A stretch of 64,000 bases of DNA from Herminiimonas sp. (lineage in GTDB: Bacteria; Pseudomonadota; Gammaproteobacteria; Burkholderiales; Burkholderiaceae_D), in NCBI GenBank assembly GCA_027310305.1, contig DAIDBD010000098.1, positions 30,324 through 94,323 on the forward strand. Direction: 5' to 3'. Shown here piece after piece: positions 26,223 to 37,831 of this stretch; position 1 is the first letter of the stretch; each line of letters begins with the position of its first letter. The notes beneath the pieces were generated by a model. It was not told where the DNA came from. It saw nothing but the letters and a program-made list of their open reading frames with translations, and did no database searches. Made by a program: the position numbers and the translations under genes.

Positions 26223-27524
26223 TCAATGATATTCGGACTTCCGGAATGCCATCACGCCAGCAACGGTCAGGAACGATCCGAAAACCACAATTCTATCATT
26301 CTCGCCCGCCCGGCTTTGTGCATTCGAGAAAGCATTTGCAGGAGAATCGAAGACTTGGATGGTGCGCTCCGCATTCGGTTCATTTTGCGGCACGATACCG
26401 GCATCCAGCAGCTTTTGCCTGATCTGCGCGGCGGTCGCCGCTCGCGGCAACGGCAAATCCGTCACGCACCAGTGATCGATCCGGTTTTTGAGATGCGCAA
26501 TCACCCCATCGATATCCTTGTCGCGCATGGCGCCGAATACCGCGTAAGTGTATGGATGAAATCCCATGTTTTCCAGGTTTTGCGCCAGGGTCGCCGCGGC
26601 ATGTGGATTGTGCGCGACATCCAGGATGACCGTGGGCCGTCCCGGCAAAACCTGGAACCGGCCGGGCAAATCAACCAGCACCAGGCCGCTGCGCACTTCC
26701 TGCGCACCTACCGGCAAGCGCTGGCGCAAGACTTCAAGCGCCGCCAATACCGCCGATGCGTTCAACAATTGGTTGGCGCCCCGCAAGCTGGGATAGCCCA
26801 GCGAATTGCGGCGCTGGTTTCGGCCGCCGTAATTCCATTGCTGTTTGTCGCCTGCATAATTGAAATCACGGCCCAGCAGCCATAAATCGGCGCCGATCGC
26901 CTGTGCATGCTCGACCAATGACTTCGGCGGCATCGGGTCGCTGCAGATCGCCGCCCTGCCCGCCCGAAAAATACCGGCCTTTTCAAAGCCGATCGCCTCG
27001 CGCGTGCTGCCCAGATAGTCGGTGTGATCGATATCGACGCTGGTGACGATAGCCACATCGGCATCGATCACATTGACCGCATCGAGCCGGCCGCCGAGAC
27101 CGACTTCCAGAATCACGGCATCCAGACCGGCTTCGGCGAACAGCCGCAGAATCGCCAGCGTCGTGAATTCGAAATAAGTCAGGGATACTTCACCACGGCT
27201 GGCTTCGACCGCCGCGAAATTTTCAATCAATGCGTCATCGGAAACCGGCTCGCCGTTAATGCGCGCGCGCTCGTTGAAATGCAGCAGATGCGGCGATGTG
27301 TACAAACCGACACGATAGCCGGCCTGCAGCAGAATCGACTCCAGCATCGCGCAAGTCGATCCCTTGCCATTGGTACCGCCAACGATGGTGACCGGACAAT
27401 CGAAATGAATGCCGAGACTGACCTTGACTTGAGCAACACGCTGCAAGCCCATGTCGATTGCCTTCGGGTGCATCGATTCAAGGACGGCCAGCCAGTCGGC
27501 TAGTATGGTCGGATGATTTTGCAT
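26223..27524 (-). CDS. folC: Bifunctional dihydrofolate/folylpolyglutamate synthase
   Basis: The 433-residue Mur-ligase-family enzyme adds glutamate to dihydropteroate and folates. The ATP-binding P-loop VGGTNGKGST is at residues 48-57. VTSVDIDHTDYLGSTREAIGFEKAGIFRAG (about 155-185) is the central Mur-ligase motif. VILDVAHNPHAA lies near 310. The length is normal. It follows accD with a terminator in between. Confidence 0.93.
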   Translation of the reverse strand: MQNHPTILADWLAVLESMHPKAIDMGLQRVAQVKVSLGIHFDCPVTIVGGTNGKGSTCAMLESILLQAGYRVGLYTSPHLLHFNERARINGEPVSDDALIENFAAVEASRGEVSLTYFEFTTLAILRLFAEAGLDAVILEVGLGGRLDAVNVIDADVAIVTSVDIDHTDYLGSTREAIGFEKAGIFRAGRAAICSDPMPPKSLVEHAQAIGADLWLLGRDFNYAGDKQQWNYGGRNQRRNSLGYPSLRGANQLLNASAVLAALEVLRQRLPVGAQEVRSGLVLVDLPGRFQVLPGRPTVILDVAHNPHAAATLAQNLENMGFHPYTYAVFGAMRDKDIDGVIAHLKNRIDHWCVTDLPLPRAATAAQIRQKLLDAGIVPQNEPNAERTIQVFDSPANAFSNAQSRAGENDRIVVFGSFLTVAGVMAFRKSEYH

Positions 27525-27557
27525 TGCCTGAAACAGGTTGGGGCGAGATTGAAATTA

Positions 27558-27589
27558 AAAAGCCCGAACCTGCAGCAGATCCGGGCTTT
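27558..27589 (-). terminator. Intrinsic terminator between accD and folC
   Basis: On the minus strand AAAGCCCG and CGGGCTTT form an 8-base stem followed by TTTTTAA. It lies 20 bases after the accD stop and before folC, so folC probably has part of its transcription from its own promoter. Confidence 0.75.
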
Positions 27590-27608
27590 CAATTAATGCA
27601 CGGAACAA

Positions 27609-28478
27609 TCAGGCCAGCACTTCGGCTGCCTGATTTTGCAGCAATGCCAGCAAGCGCGCAATTTCTTCCCGCATCTTGCGGCGATCGACGATCATGTCGA
27701 CCGCCCCTTTCTGCACCAGAAATTCGGCGCGCTGAAAACCTTCCGGCAATTTTTCGCGTACGGTATTTTCAATCACGCGCGGGCCGGCAAAACCGATCAG
27801 CGCCTTCGGCTCGGCAATCACCACGTCGCCCATGAAAGCGAACGATGCGGATACGCCGCCCATCGTCGGGTCGGTCAGCACCGAAATGAACGGCAGTTTT
27901 TTCTCGGACAATTTGGTCAGCATCGCGGTCGTCTTCGCCATTTGCATCAATGACAACAAACCTTCCTGCATCCGCGCGCCACCGGTTGCGGTGATGCAGA
28001 TAAACGGCACTTTTTGTTCCAACGCGATTTGCGCGCCGCGCACGAAGCGCTCGCCGACCACCGAACCCATCGAGCCGCCCATGAACTCGAATTCGAAGCA
28101 TGCCACCACGACCGGCAGCGTCATGATGGCACCGCCCAGCACAACCAGTGCATCGGTTTCGCCGGTGGCTTCCATCGCCGCTTTCAGGCGATCCGGATAT
28201 TTCTTGCTGTCCTTGAATTTGAGCGTATCGACCGGCAGTGTTTCCTGGCCGATTTCATAACGTCCTTCGGCATCCAGCAATGCATCCAGGCGATCGCGCG
28301 CACGAATGCGCATATGGTGATTGCATTTCGGGCAAACATGAATATTGGATTCCAGATCGGTGCGATACAGCACCGCTTCGCACGATGGACATTTTACCCA
28401 CAGGCCTTCCGGCACCGATTTGCGCGGAGAATCGGAACGCTGAATGCGCGGAGGAAGCAGTTTTTCTAGCCAGCTCAT
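27609..28478 (-). CDS. accD: Acetyl-CoA carboxylase carboxyltransferase beta subunit
   Basis: The 289-residue protein has the N-terminal four-Cys zinc ribbon (Cys30, Cys33, Cys49, Cys52) and the carboxyltransferase fold with [15 protein letters not shown] and [11 protein letters not shown], which shape the acetyl-CoA/carboxybiotin site. With AccA it forms the carboxyltransferase of fatty-acid synthesis. The trpA-accD-folC order is conserved in Betaproteobacteria. Confidence 0.95.
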   Translation of the reverse strand: MSWLEKLLPPRIQRSDSPRKSVPEGLWVKCPSCEAVLYRTDLESNIHVCPKCNHHMRIRARDRLDALLDAEGRYEIGQETLPVDTLKFKDSKKYPDRLKAAMEATGETDALVVLGGAIMTLPVVVACFEFEFMGGSMGSVVGERFVRGAQIALEQKVPFICITATGGARMQEGLLSLMQMAKTTAMLTKLSEKKLPFISVLTDPTMGGVSASFAFMGDVVIAEPKALIGFAGPRVIENTVREKLPEGFQRAEFLVQKGAVDMIVDRRKMREEIARLLALLQNQAAEVLA

Positions 28479-28610
28479 GGTGACCTCTTTCAGTTTTTAT
28501 ACTCGCCGTATTTTTTACCTGCCGCATTGTACCGCTCGCATTGCGATACGCCAACTTGCGCATATTTCACTGCTATCGATATGCGTTTTGATGCCTTTTG
28601 ACAAACGCTG

Positions 28611-29408
28611 TCACTCATCCAGCGCCTTGCGAATCCCGCTGATAAAACTTTGGACCGCCTCCACCGCCTTTTCACGCGGCGTGTTTTCCAGCTCCTGGAT
28701 GATGCGGCTGCCGATCACAATCGCATCCGACACCGAGGCTACCGCCTTCGCAGTCGCCGCATCGCGGATACCGAAACCGACGCCGATCGGCAATTTCACA
28801 TGCTTGCGAATGGCGGCGATCCGTTGCGCGACTTCTTCGGTATTGATGGTTGCGGCGCCCGTCACGCCTTTCAGCGATACGTAATAGCTGAATCCGCTGC
28901 CGACCTTGGCTACCTGCGCGATGCGTTCGTCGGTTGAAGTAGGCGCTAGCAGAAAGATCGGATCCATGCCGTTGGCTTGCATCGTCTGCGCGAATTCTTC
29001 GCACTCCTCTGGCGGGTAATCGACCACGATCGTGCCATCCACACCGGCTTCTTTCGCGGCATGGATGAAGGCTTGCTGCCCCATGCGTTCGATCGGATTG
29101 GCATAGCCCATCAATACGACCGGTGTTGCCGTATTTTCCTTACGGAATTCATATACGTAATCGAGCACATCCTTGATGCCGACGCCATATTCGAGCGCGC
29201 GTTCACAGGCGCGCTGAATGACGGGGCCTTCCGCCATCGGATCGGAAAACGGCACGCCCAATTCGATGATGTCCGCCCCGCCTGCAACCAGCGCATGCAT
29301 GATCGGCACGGTCAGTTCGGGCGCCGGATCGCCGGCGGTGATAAAGGGAATGAGGCCTTTTTTATTTTGCGCCGCCAACGCGGCAAACACGGACTGGATT
29401 CGGGACAT
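28611..29408 (-). CDS. trpA: Tryptophan synthase alpha subunit
   Basis: The 265-residue TIM-barrel protein converts indole-3-glycerol phosphate to indole. The catalytic Glu49 is present ([12 protein letters not shown]). At the position of the second acid of the Salmonella enzyme (Asp60) this protein has Glu60 (PMAEGP). The phosphate-binding GVGFGI near residue 210 is normal. trpB lies upstream with a 157-base gap that contains a long inverted repeat. Confidence 0.95.
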   Translation of the reverse strand: MSRIQSVFAALAAQNKKGLIPFITAGDPAPELTVPIMHALVAGGADIIELGVPFSDPMAEGPVIQRACERALEYGVGIKDVLDYVYEFRKENTATPVVLMGYANPIERMGQQAFIHAAKEAGVDGTIVVDYPPEECEEFAQTMQANGMDPIFLLAPTSTDERIAQVAKVGSGFSYYVSLKGVTGAATINTEEVAQRIAAIRKHVKLPIGVGFGIRDAATAKAVASVSDAIVIGSRIIQELENTPREKAVEAVQSFISGIRKALDE

Positions 29409-29430
29409 TGTGCAATTCGATATTGGTGAT

Positions 29431-29505
29431 GTCGTTCCGATGAAAGCCGAAATCCGGCGGCGTTAAAAGTGCAACGGCATCGGATCCGTCGTTCATCGGA
29501 ACGAC
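29431..29505. repeat. Long inverted repeat in the trpB-trpA gap
   Basis: GTCGTTCCGATGAA (29431-29444) and TTCATCGGAACGAC (29492-29505) are exact 14-base complements around a 47-base loop. The loop contains a smaller GC-rich hairpin (GCCG...CGGC). It lies between trpB and trpA and could be a processing, attenuation or mRNA-stability element. Confidence 0.65.
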
Positions 29506-29565
29506 GTGCTGATTAATGAATGAGACTTGCAATTTGCGACGTGCCAGTTGAACCAAACCGCCGGA

Positions 29566-30834
29566 TCAAAATTTCTTTTTATCCCGTTCGGCCACGGTAT
29601 GCATATCCTTGTCGCCGCGTCCCGACAGATTGACCAGGATGGTTTTATCCTTGGGCAGGGTCGCAGCGAACTTGGCCGCATAGGCCAATCCATGGCTCGA
29701 TTCCAGCGCAGGAATGATGCCCTCGATACGGCAGCAATTATGGAATGCGTCGACCGCCTCGTCATCGGTAATCGACACGTATTGCGCGCGGCCGGAATCC
29801 TTCAGCCATGCATGCTCGGGGCCGACACCGGGATAATCAAGTCCGGCGGATACCGAATGGGTTTCGATGACCTGCCCATTCGCATCCTGCAGCAGGTAAG
29901 TGCGATTTCCATGCAGCACGCCCGGCGAGCCGGCCAGCAGCGATGCCGCATGCCTGCCGCTGGCGATGCCCTCGCCCGCGGCCTCGACGCCGATCAACTG
30001 CACGTCACGGTGATCGATATACGGATAGAAAATGCCCATCGCGTTCGAGCCGCCGCCAATGCAGGCGACGACGTAATCAGGCTGGCGACCGGTCATCTCG
30101 GGCATCTGCACCAGGCACTCTTCGCCGATCACCGACTGGAAATCGCGCACCATCATCGGATATGGATGCGGACCGGCAACGGTGCCAATGATGTAAAAGG
30201 TATTTTCAACGTTGGTGACCCAGTCGCGCATCGCTTCATTGAGCGCATCCTTGAGCGTTTTCGAGCCGGACTCCACGGGTACGACGGTTGCCCCGAGCAA
30301 TTCCATCCGATACACGTTCTGCACCTGGCGCTTGACGTCCTCGCTGCCCATGTAGACCACGCACTCCATGCCGAAACGTGCGCAGATGGTGGCGGTTGCC
30401 ACCCCATGCTGGCCGGCGCCGGTTTCGGCGATCACGCGCGGCTTCCCCATGCGCTTGGCGAGCAGCGCCTGTCCGATCACGTTGTTGATTTTATGCGCGC
30501 CGGTATGATTCAAATCTTCGCGCTTGAAATAGATTTGCGCGCCGCCCATCATTTCGGACCAGCGTTTGGCATGATAGATCGGGCTCGGGCGTCCGACGAA
30601 ATGTTTCAGTTCGCCATGGAATTCAGCGAGAAATTCCGGATCGTTCCGGTAATGCGCATACGCTTGTTTCAGTTCGGTGAGCGCATGGGTCAGCGTCTCC
30701 GACACGAAGCTGCCGCCGTATGGGCCGAAATGGCCTTTGGCATCGGGCAGGTTGTAGCGGGCGGCTTGATGCAATGCCGCAGTGGTCATCGCCTGGCGCT
30801 CGGCATGGTTTTCGAGCACATTCAATTCTTTCAT
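29566..30834 (-). CDS. trpB: Tryptophan synthase beta subunit
   Basis: The start at 30834 ([10 protein letters not shown]) has AGAGAG about 8 bases upstream and gives 422 residues; an upstream extension of the frame overlaps trpF and is not used. The PLP lysine is Lys115 in HTGAHKINN. The cofactor-phosphate loop [10 protein letters not shown] lies near residue 255. It condenses indole with serine. It follows trpF by 25 bases. Confidence 0.95.
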   Translation of the reverse strand: MKELNVLENHAERQAMTTAALHQAARYNLPDAKGHFGPYGGSFVSETLTHALTELKQAYAHYRNDPEFLAEFHGELKHFVGRPSPIYHAKRWSEMMGGAQIYFKREDLNHTGAHKINNVIGQALLAKRMGKPRVIAETGAGQHGVATATICARFGMECVVYMGSEDVKRQVQNVYRMELLGATVVPVESGSKTLKDALNEAMRDWVTNVENTFYIIGTVAGPHPYPMMVRDFQSVIGEECLVQMPEMTGRQPDYVVACIGGGSNAMGIFYPYIDHRDVQLIGVEAAGEGIASGRHAASLLAGSPGVLHGNRTYLLQDANGQVIETHSVSAGLDYPGVGPEHAWLKDSGRAQYVSITDDEAVDAFHNCCRIEGIIPALESSHGLAYAAKFAATLPKDKTILVNLSGRGDKDMHTVAERDKKKF

Positions 30835-30859
30835 GGTGTTCTCTCTGCTGTTCTGTCTG

Positions 30860-31525
30860 TCAGATTGTGGCATCCGCCAATCGCACCGCCTCGACGAAGG
30901 CGCGCATCCTGGCGGCATCCTTGATCCCCTTTTCCAGTTCGATGCCACTGCTGACATCGACTGCATAAGGGCGCACGCGCACTACTGCATCAGTCGCGTT
31001 TTGTGCGTTCAAGCCACCACTTAAAACGACCCGAGGCGCGAGTTCTTCTGGAATGAGAGACCAATCGAAAACCTTTCCACCGCCGCCGTAAGCATCAACC
31101 CATGTATCGAGCAGCAAGCCGGCGAACAATCCGCTGGCGGCACGATAATCCTGATCGCATTTTAACAAATCGGCGCCCGTCATATCCGGCGTTACACGCA
31201 TGGCCCGGATGAACGGCCGATGGACAGCCTGTGCCGCGGCACAACACTGCTCCAGCGTTTCATCGCCATGGAATTGCAAAAGCGAAACAGGCGCCTGCGC
31301 AACAGCGGTCGTCACCTGTTCCGGCGCCGCATTGACGAACAGACCGACGGTGGTAACGAATGGCGGCACCGCCGACAATAGCCGGGCCACCACTTCCGGC
31401 GCGACGTGACGCGGGCTGTCCGGATAGAATACGAAGCCGAGCGCATCGGCGCCGGCCGCAACGGCGGCCTGCACGTCGGCCATGCGCGTCAGGCCGCAAA
31501 GTTTGATTCGGGTACGGTGAGTCAT
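30860..31525 (-). CDS. trpF: Phosphoribosylanthranilate isomerase
   Basis: A 221-residue TIM barrel with the catalytic Cys10 in IKLCGLTR, the general-acid Asp near residue 140 ([19 protein letters not shown]), and the phosphate-binding LSGGLNAQN near 170 followed by VDVSSGIE. It carries out the third step of tryptophan synthesis. truA is 29 bases upstream, the usual order. Confidence 0.95.
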   Translation of the reverse strand: MTHRTRIKLCGLTRMADVQAAVAAGADALGFVFYPDSPRHVAPEVVARLLSAVPPFVTTVGLFVNAAPEQVTTAVAQAPVSLLQFHGDETLEQCCAAAQAVHRPFIRAMRVTPDMTGADLLKCDQDYRAASGLFAGLLLDTWVDAYGGGGKVFDWSLIPEELAPRVVLSGGLNAQNATDAVVRVRPYAVDVSSGIELEKGIKDAARMRAFVEAVRLADATI

Positions 31526-31554
31526 GGCAGTCAGTTATTCATTCCGGAAATTTT

Positions 31555-32361
31555 TCAGCCAGCCCATGGCAGTATCTTCGTCGTCTCTTGCGGCAGATTC
31601 CATTTGTCATCGTAGTCGATTTTAGCCAGATACAGGCCATCCGGCATGAAGGTCGGCGCCGCATGCCTGCGATTGCGGCCTTCCAGCAGTTCATTCATCC
31701 ATTCCGGCGGCTGCATGCCGTTGCCGGTAAAAACAAGCGAACCCACGATGTTGCGTACCATGTGATGCAAAAAAGCATTGGCACGCAGCGTGAAAACAAT
31801 GAGGTCGCCGCGCCGCTCGATGTGTATGTCATGCATCGTCCTGACCGGCGATTTTGCCTGGCATTCGATTGAGCGAAAGGCTGAAAAATCATGTACGCCG
31901 CATAGATATCGTGCAGCGGTTTGCATCGGCTCAAGCGCGAGCTGGCGAAACACCCATCCTGCCTTGCCCAGCAAAAGAGGCGAACGGACCGGATGGTTAT
32001 ACAACACATAGTGATAGGTACGAGCCGTCGCACTAAAACGCGCATGAAAAGCGTCCTGCGAGTCAGGCTTGACTTCGCAAGCCCAGCGCACCGCAATGGA
32101 AGGCGGCAAAAATGCATTGACGCCACGCACCCACGAATATGCTGCACGGTCGATCGCCGTATCGAAATGAACGACTTGCTCGAGTGCGTGGACGCCCGCA
32201 TCGGTGCGGCCGGCGCAAGTGGTTGCGATGTCTGCCTGCGTGAATTTCTTCAGCGCCGCTTCCAGCCTGTCCTGCACGGTATTGCCATCTACCTGGGTTT
32301 GCCAGCCATGCCAGGGCGCGCCGTCGTACTGAATGCCGAGAGCAATGCGTTTCAATTCCAA
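31555..32361 (-). CDS. truA: tRNA pseudouridine(38-40) synthase
   Basis: The 268-residue protein contains the catalytic Asp54 in [11 protein letters not shown] and the conserved [14 protein letters not shown] segment (about 106-119). [13 protein letters not shown] near residue 200 is also typical. It modifies the anticodon stem-loop of several tRNAs. It lies between fimV and trpF. Confidence 0.95.
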   Translation of the reverse strand: MELKRIALGIQYDGAPWHGWQTQVDGNTVQDRLEAALKKFTQADIATTCAGRTDAGVHALEQVVHFDTAIDRAAYSWVRGVNAFLPPSIAVRWACEVKPDSQDAFHARFSATARTYHYVLYNHPVRSPLLLGKAGWVFRQLALEPMQTAARYLCGVHDFSAFRSIECQAKSPVRTMHDIHIERRGDLIVFTLRANAFLHHMVRNIVGSLVFTGNGMQPPEWMNELLEGRNRRHAAPTFMPDGLYLAKIDYDDKWNLPQETTKILPWAG

Positions 32362-32395
32362 TCCAGTGTCATATCCAATGTTATCAAGCGCATTT

Positions 32396-32434
32396 AAAAA
32401 AACAAAACGGGCGCAAGCATCGCGCTGCGCCCGT
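32396..32434 (-). terminator. Intrinsic terminator downstream of fimV
   Basis: On the minus strand ACGGGCGCA and TGCGCCCGT form a 9-base stem followed by TTTGTTTTTTT. It lies 20 bases after the fimV stop and ahead of truA. Confidence 0.85.
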
Positions 32435-32453
32435 CTATATTGTGCCAGAGGCT

Positions 32454-35285
32454 CTAGGCGATTTTTTGCAATATCGATCTTGCTTTTTCGGTCTGCTCGA
32501 CGGTGCCGCCTTTGACGACTTCATCCAGCAATTCACGCGCGCCTTCCTTGTCGCCGATCTCTTGATAAGCAAGCGCCAGGTCAAGCTTGGTAGCCATTTC
32601 CGCAGTGTTCGAATGCGAATCGCCGCCGGTCTCATGCGCATCCTGCATGACAGCGGATGTTGAATCGGCCGGATTCAGATCGAGATTGATTCCGGAAAGA
32701 TCGAAATCGAGCGCGCTTGGAGCGGCGGCGGATTCATGCGTTTCCTTCGATGATTTCGGCGCGTTCGATAGCTGAATATCCAGCGGTGCGAAATCGTCGA
32801 CAGCAATTTTCGGGGAAACGGCGGTAGCCATCGTATCGTTGTGGTGCGCATCAGCAACCGCAGGGCTGCTCTCCTGCAGGAAGTCAAAATCCATTGCGTC
32901 AGGCGTGGCGCTGAGTTCGGGAGGCATTGCCGACTGCGCCGCAGGCGGGAGTTCCACTTCCTTTATACCCAAGCCTGCAAGATCAAAGTCAAAGTCGAGT
33001 CCGTTCGGCGTTTCCGGCGCGGAGGCGGGGGCCAATGCAGCAACCGGGCCGAGATCTTTTTTGTCCGGATCGGGCGGCGGAACATCGGTTGTCCGAACCG
33101 TATTGTCGAAATAGGACGGACCCGATTCAATCGTATTCAAGTTTTCAAGGGATGCATTCGAGGTCTGCGTGGTATTGAGCAATGCATCGAGATCAAGCTC
33201 ATCCAGTGGCTGCGTTGGCGCCGTTAATGCAGCGGCTTTGGCCGCCGCCGCTTCAGGCGCTTTGCCGCCTGCATACAGCGGATTTTTCGGATCGATCGCA
33301 ATGCCGAGGCTGGCGGCCTGTTGCCAATCTTCCCCCGCGCCTTTTGTCATGCTGTACAGTTCGCTGGCCAGAATCTCGAATGCGCGCAGATCCTTGCGAT
33401 TGGCATAAATCTCAAGAAGTTTGACACGCACGGCATTGCGCTCCGGCTGGGTGCGCAATGCTTCCTTCAAAATTTCCTCAGCCTGCGCATCGCGGCCGTA
33501 AGCGATGTAGACATCCGCCTCGGCCACCGGATCGACTTCATTGGTATCGAGCTGGCTGGCGGAAGGCGCGAAGTTGGAATTGAATACGCTGTTATTGGTA
33601 TCGACACTCTGGCCGCCAGTCGAACCAAACAGCGAATTCGCCTTCAGGCTGGAGTCGGTAAGAATATTACTGTCCTGGAAATCCTTATGCTGCTTTTTGC
33701 GCCGGCTGCTGTAGATACCGAGCGCACCCAGGCCGACAAGCGCAATCGCCGCCAGCGACAGCAATAATGGATTGGCGAGCAAATCATCAATGAAACTGGT
33801 TTCAGGCGGCGCGACGGGTGCAGCCGGCTTTTGCTTGGCTGGTGTCGCCGCCGGCTTGGCGTCTTTGGTTGCTGCCGGCTTGGCTTCCTGCGATTGAGAT
33901 GCCGATGCGGCTGGAGCCGGTGCAGAAACTGGAGCCGTTACTGGTGCTGCGGCTTTAGGTGTCGGTGTCGGTGTCGCTGCGGATGGTGCAGGCGAATTGG
34001 CTGGAGAAGCAGCAGGCGCTGCGGGAGTGACAGTCGCTTTTGCGATATTGGCCTGGCCTTGTTTTTCAGCCAGATCTTTATTTTTGATTTCCAGGAGCTT
34101 CTGCAAATCGCTGACATTTTTCTCCAGATCCTTGACCCGTGCATTGGCTTCGGCCAACGCCTTGTCTTTTGCGATTCTATCTTCCGCGCCTGCGGCAGTA
34201 TTGCCGCCTTTGTCGGCGCCCGCGGCAGCGGCGCCTGATTTTGATAATTTCAGCTTGTCTTTGGCTTCATTAGCTGCCGTCGATTGCTCTTCGACTTTGG
34301 AAGTAATTTTGCCTGTCCCACTCTGCTTGACTTCATCCGACGCTTGCGGAGCGGCACTCGCGACTCGGCCGGCCAACTTGTTTTGGTAGCTGTTGAAATC
34401 GGCTGCCTGCGCAATGACAATGCCCCTGGCTTCCGAATTGCTGATGCCGCGAGCGGTTTCGCTATCAGGCACCGACAGAATCTGGCCGGCACGCAAACGG
34501 TTGATGTTATTACCGATAAAAGCGTTTGGATTGGCTCGTTGCAGCGCGATCAGCATCTGGTCAAGCGAAATGCCTTCCGGCTTTACCTGGCCTGCAATCC
34601 TGGCCAGAGTGTCCCCTTTCTTGACCTCGTATTCTTCAGACTGTGCTGCAAATTTCGATACGAACGTCGGTTGCTGGGCCGGAGTGGCACGTTGTGCGGG
34701 AACCTGGCGTGGCTGCCTGTTGGGGCTGGCCGGCTTTTCTGTCGCCAAAGGCTGCGGCGCCGATTCTGATTTCGCAATCGCCTGCGGCGGCTGGCTGGTG
34801 CTCGATAGCGGTGAATTGGGTGTTGCAATCTGAACCGGCTGCGATCTGCGCAAATCGGCCGGATCGAGCAGGAATGTGTATTCGCGCACCAGACGGCTGT
34901 TGGCCGCGCCCACTTCCAGCAGCATATCGACGAACGGTTCATTGATGGGCTGGGTGGAAGTTACCCGGATGAACTGTCTGCCGCCACGCTGCTCGACGGC
35001 GAACCGCAATGCAAACAATGTCGGGTTGAATTCAATATTGGCCTGGCGGAATGCGTCGGTCGACGCCAGCTTGACCGTCAGCGATCCTGCTTCTTCCTTG
35101 GATACCGAAGTCAATTCGATTTCCGCGTGCAATGGCTGCCCCAGCGACGACAATACGGTCAACTTGCCCAATCCTGCAGCGTACGCATTAGAAAACAGCA
35201 CTGCTGAAACGACAGCTGCACTGAGTGTCTTCAAATTAAACGAAATAAATTTCGGGCGGGTATCTACATGCATTTTTTGTGGCAT
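32454..35285 (-). CDS. fimV: FimV/HubP-family polar landmark protein
   Basis: The start at 35285 gives 943 residues; an ATG at 35327 would add 14. It has a signal sequence ending near AYA-AGLGKL, the FimV N-terminal domain ([17 protein letters not shown]), a LysM domain ([14 protein letters not shown] ... RAGQILSVP), a coiled coil, a long Ala/Pro/Lys-rich linker, one transmembrane helix ([20 protein letters not shown]), an acidic cytoplasmic part with TPR-like helices, and the FimV C-terminal domain ([25 protein letters not shown]). FimV organises polar type IV pilus and flagellar machinery. It is the single largest gene in the housekeeping block. Confidence 0.9.
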   Translation of the reverse strand: MPQKMHVDTRPKFISFNLKTLSAAVVSAVLFSNAYAAGLGKLTVLSSLGQPLHAEIELTSVSKEEAGSLTVKLASTDAFRQANIEFNPTLFALRFAVEQRGGRQFIRVTSTQPINEPFVDMLLEVGAANSRLVREYTFLLDPADLRRSQPVQIATPNSPLSSTSQPPQAIAKSESAPQPLATEKPASPNRQPRQVPAQRATPAQQPTFVSKFAAQSEEYEVKKGDTLARIAGQVKPEGISLDQMLIALQRANPNAFIGNNINRLRAGQILSVPDSETARGISNSEARGIVIAQAADFNSYQNKLAGRVASAAPQASDEVKQSGTGKITSKVEEQSTAANEAKDKLKLSKSGAAAAGADKGGNTAAGAEDRIAKDKALAEANARVKDLEKNVSDLQKLLEIKNKDLAEKQGQANIAKATVTPAAPAASPANSPAPSAATPTPTPKAAAPVTAPVSAPAPAASASQSQEAKPAATKDAKPAATPAKQKPAAPVAPPETSFIDDLLANPLLLSLAAIALVGLGALGIYSSRRKKQHKDFQDSNILTDSSLKANSLFGSTGGQSVDTNNSVFNSNFAPSASQLDTNEVDPVAEADVYIAYGRDAQAEEILKEALRTQPERNAVRVKLLEIYANRKDLRAFEILASELYSMTKGAGEDWQQAASLGIAIDPKNPLYAGGKAPEAAAAKAAALTAPTQPLDELDLDALLNTTQTSNASLENLNTIESGPSYFDNTVRTTDVPPPDPDKKDLGPVAALAPASAPETPNGLDFDFDLAGLGIKEVELPPAAQSAMPPELSATPDAMDFDFLQESSPAVADAHHNDTMATAVSPKIAVDDFAPLDIQLSNAPKSSKETHESAAAPSALDFDLSGINLDLNPADSTSAVMQDAHETGGDSHSNTAEMATKLDLALAYQEIGDKEGARELLDEVVKGGTVEQTEKARSILQKIA

Positions 35286-35415
35286 AGCGTCGGATTCCGT
35301 TAGCGTTTCTTGTGATAAAACAAGCATCGCTTCAATTTCGCAGTGTTCTGGGAACTTTCACATTATCATCATGGACTTACGCGCGCAAGCGTAACCATCT
35401 TCGCAGGATATGTAA

Positions 35416-35455
35416 AACCCGCCAATTTCTCCTGCTGGAGAATACTTGGCGGGTT
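35416..35455 (-). terminator. Terminator hairpin downstream of asd
   Basis: AACCCGCCAA (35416-35425) and TTGGCGGGTT (35446-35455) pair exactly, with a second stem TTCTCC/GGAGAA inside the loop. On the minus strand GGGTTTTACAT follows. It separates asd from fimV. Confidence 0.75.
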
Positions 35456-35487
35456 GGCGTTGCAAATTGACAACGCAATGACGAGGA

Positions 35488-36630
35488 TCAATCTTCCAGT
35501 ACGATTCTCAGCATGCGACGCAACGGTTCGGCGGCGCCCCACAGCAATTGATCGCCGACCGTGAAAGCCGACAGATAGTCGTCGCCCATCTGCATTTTGC
35601 GCAAACGGCCTACCGGAATGGTCATGCTGCCGGTCACTGCGGCGGGCGTCAAATCCTGCATCGATGCTTCACGATTGTTCGGCACGACTTTGACCCACTG
35701 ATTATTGTCGGCAATGATGTCGCTGATTTCGTCGAGCGGCACGTTTTTCTTGAGCTTGATGGTCAATGCTTGGGAATGGCAACGCATTGCGCCAATGCGC
35801 ACGCACAACCCGTCGATTGCAATCACTTCTTTTGCCGAACTGCCGAACACCTCGCCGCGACCGAGAATCTTGTTGGTTTCAGCGCCGGCTTTCCACTCTT
35901 CGCGCGACACGCCGTTACCGAGATCCTTGTCGATCCATGGAATCAGGTTGCCGCCCAACGGAACGCCGAACTGCCTGGTTTCATCTGCGCTCATCGCATG
36001 CTGCTTGGACAGCACCTTGCGGTCTATTTCCAGAATCGCGGAAGCCGGATCGTCCAGCAATGCCTTTACCTCCGCATTGATCGAACCGAACTGCGTCAGC
36101 AATTCACGCATGTGCTGTGCACCGCCGCCGGAAGCGGCTTGATACGTCATCGACGTCATCCAGTCCACCAGGTCGTGCTGGAACAGCCCGCCCAGGCCCA
36201 TCAGCATGCAGGATACCGTGCAGTTGCCGCCGATATAATTCTTCACGCCGCCGCGCAATGCGGTCTTGATCACATCCAGATTGACCGGATCGAGGATGAT
36301 GATGGCATCGTCCTTCATCCGCAATGTGGAAGCCGCGTCGATCCAGTAGCCGTTCCAGCCGCTTGCACGCAGCTTCGGAAATATTTCGCTGGTATAGTCG
36401 CCGCCCTGGCAAGTGATGATGATGTCGCATTTTTTCAGCGCATCGATATCATTGGCATCCTTCAGCGTGGTTTCATTTTTTGCCATTGCCGGGGCCTTGC
36501 CGCCGACATTGGAAGTCGAAAAAAACACCGGTTCGATATGGGCGAAATCACCCTCTTGTTGCATGCGCTGCATCAAGACCGAACCTACCATGCCACGCCA
36601 ACCGACCAAGCCAACCAGTTTCATCATCAT
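35488..36630 (-). CDS. asd: Aspartate-semialdehyde dehydrogenase
   Basis: The 380-residue protein has an NADP-binding [12 protein letters not shown] near residues 8-19 and the catalytic Cys137 in [17 protein letters not shown] lies near residue 285. Three consecutive ATG codons give two shorter start options. It reduces aspartyl phosphate on the way to lysine, threonine and methionine. It lies between leuB and fimV. Confidence 0.95.
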   Translation of the reverse strand: MMMKLVGLVGWRGMVGSVLMQRMQQEGDFAHIEPVFFSTSNVGGKAPAMAKNETTLKDANDIDALKKCDIIITCQGGDYTSEIFPKLRASGWNGYWIDAASTLRMKDDAIIILDPVNLDVIKTALRGGVKNYIGGNCTVSCMLMGLGGLFQHDLVDWMTSMTYQAASGGGAQHMRELLTQFGSINAEVKALLDDPASAILEIDRKVLSKQHAMSADETRQFGVPLGGNLIPWIDKDLGNGVSREEWKAGAETNKILGRGEVFGSSAKEVIAIDGLCVRIGAMRCHSQALTIKLKKNVPLDEISDIIADNNQWVKVVPNNREASMQDLTPAAVTGSMTIPVGRLRKMQMGDDYLSAFTVGDQLLWGAAEPLRRMLRIVLED

Positions 36631-36640
36631 TTCCTAAAAC

Positions 36641-36729
36641 GTCTCCTGATGCCTCAAGGGTAATTCTTTTAGAGGCGGGAGACTTCTGTTAAACGTAGAC
36701 GGGTTCTGCGCCAAAGGCTTTTGCCCGTC
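36641..36729 (-). promoter_or_regulatory. Structured leB-asd gap with two stem-loops
   Basis: Between leuB and asd, GTCTCC/GGAGAC (36641-36646 and 36678-36683) encloses GCCTC/GAGGC (36651-36655 and 36672-36676). GACGGG/CCCGTC (36698-36703 and 36724-36729) forms a second stem. On the minus strand the first is followed by GTTTTAG. They may be the leuB terminator plus an attenuator-like hairpin directly before asd. Confidence 0.5.
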
Positions 36730-36744
36730 CTGCTTCCGATACTC

Positions 36745-37815
36745 TCAATCCAGTGCCTTGACCACCGCATCGCCCATTTCATTGGTACCGACCCTGGTGG
36801 TGCCTGCCTCGTAAATATCCGCGGTGCGCAATCCTTGCGCCAGGACTTTCTTGACTGCCGTTTCCACCCGGTTGGCTTGCTCCGCCCTGTTCAGCGAATA
36901 GCGCAGCATCATCGCCGCCGACAAGATGGTCGCCAGCGGATTGGCAATGCCCTTGCCCGCTATATCCGGTGCGGAACCATGCGACGGCTCGTACAAACCC
37001 TTGTTGTTCGCATCGAGCGATGCCGATGGCAGCATGCCGATCGAACCGGTCAGCATTGCTGCCGCATCGGACAGGATATCGCCAAACATGTTTCCGGTCA
37101 CGATCACGTCGAATTTTTTCGGTGCGCGCACCAATTGCATCGCGGCATTATCTACATACATATGGTCGAGCGCCACGTCCGGATATTCGTTATGCACATC
37201 GGTCACGATATCTTTCCAGAACTGGAACGTTTCCAGCACATTGGCTTTATCGACGCTCGTCAGCCGTTTGCCGCGTTTTTGCGCCGCTTGAAACGCGACA
37301 TGCGCGATGCGGCGAATTTCCGGCTCCGCGTAACGCATCGTATCGAATCCTTCGCGCGCACCCTTGAACGGGCCATCCGGCGCTTCGCGCATGCCGCGCG
37401 GCTGGCCGAAATAAATATCGCCCGTCAATTCGCGGATGATCAGGATATCGAGTCCGGAGACGATTTCCGGCTTCAACGTAGATGCTCCGGCCAGTTCCGG
37501 ATACAAAATTGCCGGACGCAGGTTGGCAAACAAATTCAGATTTTTGCGCAAGCCGAGAATCGCCTGCTCGGGCCGCAGCGCACGTTCCAGTGTGTCGTAT
37601 TTCCAATCGCCTACCGAGCCGAACAGAATCGCGTCGGCTTGCCGGGCCAGCTTGAGCGTGCCTTCAGGTAAAGGATGTCCATGCGCCGCATAACCGGCGC
37701 CGCCGACCGGCGCGGTTTCCATTTCAAACTTTTCGCCAAGCGTGTTCAATACCTTGACAGCTTGTTCGATAATTTCAGGGCCGATGCCGTCGCCCGGCAA
37801 AATTGCAATTTTCAT
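36745..37815 (-). CDS. leuB: 3-isopropylmalate dehydrogenase
   Basis: The 356-residue enzyme oxidatively decarboxylates 3-isopropylmalate. It begins [14 protein letters not shown], has the [14 protein letters not shown] substrate motif near residue 130, and [25 protein letters not shown] near 240, where the metal-binding Asp residues lie. It is full length. A palindromic repeat lies between leuD and leuB. Confidence 0.95.
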   Translation of the reverse strand: MKIAILPGDGIGPEIIEQAVKVLNTLGEKFEMETAPVGGAGYAAHGHPLPEGTLKLARQADAILFGSVGDWKYDTLERALRPEQAILGLRKNLNLFANLRPAILYPELAGASTLKPEIVSGLDILIIRELTGDIYFGQPRGMREAPDGPFKGAREGFDTMRYAEPEIRRIAHVAFQAAQKRGKRLTSVDKANVLETFQFWKDIVTDVHNEYPDVALDHMYVDNAAMQLVRAPKKFDVIVTGNMFGDILSDAAAMLTGSIGMLPSASLDANNKGLYEPSHGSAPDIAGKGIANPLATILSAAMMLRYSLNRAEQANRVETAVKKVLAQGLRTADIYEAGTTRVGTNEMGDAVVKALD

Positions 37816-37831
37816 ATGGCTTCATTATTGC

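Noticed and set aside
29527..30924. 465-codon frame on the plus strand opposite trpB
   Set aside because: trpB has complete catalytic motifs and a ribosome-binding site; the opposite frame is His/Arg-rich without any domain.
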